From assembly GCA_963773655.1 (NCBI GenBank), contig CAVZBX010000003.1:558001-622000 (forward strand): 64,000 nt of DNA, in the 5' to 3' direction. Positions 61,538-64,000 of the stretch are shown here, one piece after another. The translations under genes and the position numbers were made by a program. The notes beneath the pieces are model-generated. The model had not been told where the DNA came from. It made no database searches and worked only from the letters and a program-made list of their open reading frames with translations. Position 1 is the first letter of the stretch; the number at the start of each line of letters is the position of its first letter. The stretch comes from DASSQJ01 sp963773655 (lineage in GTDB: Bacteria > Actinomycetota > Actinomycetes > Actinomycetales > Dermatophilaceae).

Positions 61538-62707
61538 TCACTCCCCGGCGAGTGCGGCGCCCACGGCGCGCAGCCCGGGCAGGTCGTGGATGTCGGTGGC
61601 GCTCGCCGGCACCGTCGACAGCGGCACCGCGGGGTGCGCCGCCGCGAACCGCCGCACGTGCCCCTCGTGCCGGGTGGCCACCTCGGCGAGGTCGGCGTGG
61701 AGGCGCAGGAGCGCGGCGGTGCGTGCCGGTGACGCGGCGGGTGCGGTGTCGCGGTCCTCGAGCTGTTCGGCCGCCGCTGCCGCCCGTGACCCGCTGAGGC
61801 CCGCCGCGGCCAGCCGCTGCACCCGGTTGACGACGACGCCGGCGAGCGGCATCCGCTCGCTCTCGAGCCGGTCGACGAAGTAGGTCGCCTCGCGCAGGGC
61901 GTCGCGCTCCGGGGCGGCGACGACGACGAAGGACGTGGCGGGCTCCTTGAGGAGGGCGTAGGTGATGTCGGCGCGCTCGCGGAAGCCGCCGAACATGGTG
62001 TCGAGTGCCGCGACGAAGGTCTGCACGTCGGAGAGGAACTGGCCCCCGAGCACCCGCGAGAGGGTCGTCGCGGCGAGGTTCGCCCCGAAGGCGAAGACCC
62101 GCATGTAGGCGCGGCTCCCTGCCTTGGCCGGGGCCATGAGGATGCGGATGAAGCGGCCGTCGAGGAAGGACCCGAGCCGCTTCGGGGCGTCGAGGAAGTC
62201 GAGGGCGGAGCGGGACGGCGGGGTGTCGACGACGACGAGGTCCCAGGTGCCCTCGCGGTCCGCCTGTGCCCGCAGCTGGCCGAGCTTCTCCATCGCCATG
62301 TACTCCTGGGTGCCGGCGAACGAGCTGGAGACGGCCTGGTAGAAGGGGTTCTCGAGGATCTGGGCCGCCTTGTCCGGGGCGGAGTGGGCGAGCACGACCT
62401 CGTCGAAGGTCCGCTTCATGTCCAGCATCATCGCGTCGAGCGACCCGCCGGCGGACGTGTCGACGCCCGCCACCGGCCGCGGCGTGTTGTCGAGCTCGCT
62501 GAGGCCGAGCGACTGGGCCAGGCGGCGGGCCGGGTCGATGGTGAGCACGACCACCTTCCGCCCGGCCTCCGCGGCTCGGATGCCGAGCGCCGCGGCCGTC
62601 GTCGTCTTCCCGACTCCCCCGGAGCCGCAGCAGACGATGATGCCGGTGCCCGGGTCGGCGAGGAGGGCGTCGACGTCGACCGGGCCGGGTCCGCGCCGGG
62701 TGGCCAT
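61538..62707 (-). CDS. ArsA-like anion-transporting ATPase (Rv3680-like)
   Basis: A 389-residue P-loop ATPase of the ArsA/GET3 group: deviant Walker A CCGSGGVGKTTTAAAL, then VLTIDPARRLAQSLGL (switch/A-loop) and VVVDTPPSRSALDFLDAP. The C-terminus is Ala-rich and helical. In M. tuberculosis the paired proteins Rv3679 and Rv3680 work together and relate to redox defence (from memory). It starts at the ATG 62707, overlapping the upstream ATPase stop by 1 bp. Despite the name no arsenic link is implied; the ars genes are about 5 kb away and separate. Confidence 0.9.
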   Translation of the reverse strand: MATRRGPGPVDVDALLADPGTGIIVCCGSGGVGKTTTAAALGIRAAEAGRKVVVLTIDPARRLAQSLGLSELDNTPRPVAGVDTSAGGSLDAMMLDMKRTFDEVVLAHSAPDKAAQILENPFYQAVSSSFAGTQEYMAMEKLGQLRAQADREGTWDLVVVDTPPSRSALDFLDAPKRLGSFLDGRFIRILMAPAKAGSRAYMRVFAFGANLAATTLSRVLGGQFLSDVQTFVAALDTMFGGFRERADITYALLKEPATSFVVVAAPERDALREATYFVDRLESERMPLAGVVVNRVQRLAAAGLSGSRAAAAAEQLEDRDTAPAASPARTAALLRLHADLAEVATRHEGHVRRFAAAHPAVPLSTVPASATDIHDLPGLRAVGAALAGE

Positions 62708-63693
62708 CAGCGCACCCCCTGCGCGACGAGCTCGCCCGCGAGCACCGCGACCCCGCCGTCCTCGACGCCGCCCGCGAGCGAGGGAAGGGTCAGCCGGGGG
62801 AGACCGAGGGCGTCGACCTCGGCGGTGAGCTCCAGCTCGAGCGCCACGCGCTGGGCGTGGTCGGCGGCCTCCTCGAGCAGGCCCTCCACGGTCTTCGGTC
62901 CGGCCCGCACCCCCACCGAGGCGAGGTCGGCACGGACCTGGTCGGCCACCGCGCCCGCGTCGGCGGCCACCTCGGCGAGCAGGGCCTCGTCGACGTGCGG
63001 CTCGCGCACCTGGTTGACGACGACGGCCCCGACGCCGAAGCCCTCGGTGGCGAGCTCGGTGACCGCGTCCGCCGTCTCCTGCACCGGCATCTCCTCGAGC
63101 AGCGTGACGACGTGGACGACGCTGCGGCGGTCGCGCAGCATCCGGGTGATCGACTCCGCCTGGCTGTGGATCGGTCCCATCCGCGCGAGATCGGCGACCT
63201 GGGCGTTGACGTTGAGGAAGCGCGCGATCCGTCCGGTGGGCGGCGCGTCGAGGACGACGGCGTCCCAGGCCAGCGCCCCCTGACCGCGCTTGTGGCCGGT
63301 GGTGCGCGTCACCGCCTCGTACACCTTGCCGATGAGCAGGACGTCGCGGACCCCGGGGGCGATGGTCGTCGCGAAGTCCACGACCCCCATCCGCTCCAGC
63401 GCACCACCCGCCCGGCCGAGCTTGTAGAAGGTCTGCAGGTACTCCAGGAGCGCGGCCTTGGCGTCGACCGAGAGCCCCCAGAGCTCGCCGCCGGAGGCGT
63501 CGGCCACGATCCGCACCTCGTCGTCGCCGAGCGGCGGCACGTCGAAGGTCTGGCTGATGCCCTGCCGGCCCTCGACCTCGGCGACGAGGACGCGCTTGCC
63601 CTGCCGGGCCAGGGCCAGGCCGAGCGCCGCCGCGACCGTCGTCTTGCCGACGCCTCCCTTGCCGGTGACGACGTGCAGGCGCACGCCACCCAT
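62707..63693 (-). CDS. ArsA-like anion-transporting ATPase (Rv3679-like)
   Basis: A 328-residue ATPase with the P-loop VVTGKGGVGKTTVAAALGLAL, VLVAEVEGRQGISQTFDVPP and VVLDAPPTGRIARFLNV. It is the first of two ArsA-like genes, which probably form a heteromeric ATPase. I use the ATG at 63693 (start of the conserved P-loop region); an in-frame GTG at 63720 is an alternative, as neither has a good Shine-Dalgarno. The 115 bp upstream to the hydrolase gene stop should hold the promoter. Confidence 0.88.
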   Translation of the reverse strand: MGGVRLHVVTGKGGVGKTTVAAALGLALARQGKRVLVAEVEGRQGISQTFDVPPLGDDEVRIVADASGGELWGLSVDAKAALLEYLQTFYKLGRAGGALERMGVVDFATTIAPGVRDVLLIGKVYEAVTRTTGHKRGQGALAWDAVVLDAPPTGRIARFLNVNAQVADLARMGPIHSQAESITRMLRDRRSVVHVVTLLEEMPVQETADAVTELATEGFGVGAVVVNQVREPHVDEALLAEVAADAGAVADQVRADLASVGVRAGPKTVEGLLEEAADHAQRVALELELTAEVDALGLPRLTLPSLAGGVEDGGVAVLAGELVAQGVR

Positions 63694-63808
63694 GACGCGC
63701 GAGAGGGGAGCGGGTGACACGTCGTCCAGCGTAGACAGCCGGGTCCGCGTGGCCGCCCGGCACCCCGCACCTCCACGGGACCCGGCGTACGCCCGGCGGG
63801 TCCGCCCG

Positions 63809-64000
63809 TCAGTGCAGGGTGAGCTCCTCGACCTCCGCGAGCACGAGGAGGTAGGCGGGGTGGTCCGGGTCGACGAGGTCGAAGTGGTCCGCACCGCGCG
63901 CCACCGAGGTGTGGAGCGGTTCGTCACCCGATCGCGCGGCGGCGTACCGGTCGGCCACCGAGGCGGGGACGTCGTCGTCCCGCTCGCCGGTGACGACGAC
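63809..64000 (-). CDS. Partial alpha/beta hydrolase, C-terminal part
   Basis: The gene runs off the right edge; the last 63 residues remain (from VVVTGERDDDVPASVADRYAA to LVLAEVEELTLH). The segment GERDDDVP carries the position of the catalytic Asp, and ADHFDLVDP that of the catalytic His, of esterase/lipase-like alpha/beta hydrolases. The nucleophile serine lies beyond the window, so substrate class cannot be given. Confidence 0.65.
   Translation of the reverse strand, partial: VVVTGERDDDVPASVADRYAAARSGDEPLHTSVARGADHFDLVDPDHPAYLLVLAEVEELTLH

Noticed and set aside
61538..63693. The ArsA-like genes as part of the arsenic resistance island
   Set aside because: They lie about 5 kb from the ars genes across housekeeping genes and match the Rv3679-Rv3680 context. 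The ArsA-like fold alone does not imply arsenic export.

Overview
The window is high-G+C actinobacterial DNA (roughly 70% G+C by eye, many GTG starts, 1-4 bp ATGA/GTGA gene overlaps). A WhiB regulator and the gene order metallophosphoesterase - bifunctional penicillin-binding protein - WhiB - two ArsA-like ATPases, which matches Mycobacterium tuberculosis Rv3683-Rv3679 from memory, support an actinomycete. An aerobic or facultative soil/water genus of Micrococcales or Propionibacteriales type is my inference; no rRNA is present to settle it.

Region 1 (1-11.05 kb), nitrate respiration. Two NarK-type transporters on the minus strand diverge from a regulator-narGHJI operon on the plus strand. 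The regulator, and a second truncated one at the left edge, carry a SufR-like three-cysteine C-terminal signature, which suggests redox or Fe-S control. A shared site (TAGGA-N5-ATCC) lies at both divergent promoters.

Region 2 (11.06-48.2 kb), a large exopolysaccharide or cell-surface glycan locus, nearly all on the minus strand. The 46.9-48.2 kb start holds a nucleotide-sugar 6-dehydrogenase, followed by a glycosyltransferase, an asparagine-synthase-type amidotransferase, an ADH-Gfo/Idh fusion, a heparinase II/III-like protein, two Wzz-like co-polymerases, an O-antigen ligase/polymerase, and a complete GDP-D-glycero-alpha-D-manno-heptose pathway (GmhB-GmhA fusion, HddA, HddC) with glycosyltransferases and an epimerase. 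A PAP2-like phosphatase stands alone on the plus strand. Next comes a roughly 2,390-residue secreted protein with a DMF-deaminase-beta-like head, five DUF4082 and nine FN3 domains. A GT2 enzyme, an amino-sugar operon (oxidoreductase, epimerase, two aminotransferases, acetyltransferase), a Wzx flippase and a methyltransferase finish the locus.

Region 3 (48.2-56.5 kb), mixed genes. These are a UPF0126 membrane protein, an SDR, a hemerythrin, a small membrane protein, an ArsR-SulP operon, and an arsenic island with an ArsR-arsenate reductase fusion divergent from an aquaporin and two arsenate reductases. There is no ArsB/ACR3 pump in view.

Region 4 (56.8-64 kb), conserved backbone: tRNA-Pro(CGG), metallophosphoesterase, YqeY-like protein, PonA2-like PBP, WhiB4-like regulator, two ArsA-like ATPases and the end of an alpha/beta hydrolase.

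Five genes (the giant protein, gmhB-gmhA, one wzz, asnB and the small membrane protein) each show one apparent single-base frameshift with both halves otherwise intact. That pattern looks more like uncorrected indel errors than independent gene decay.
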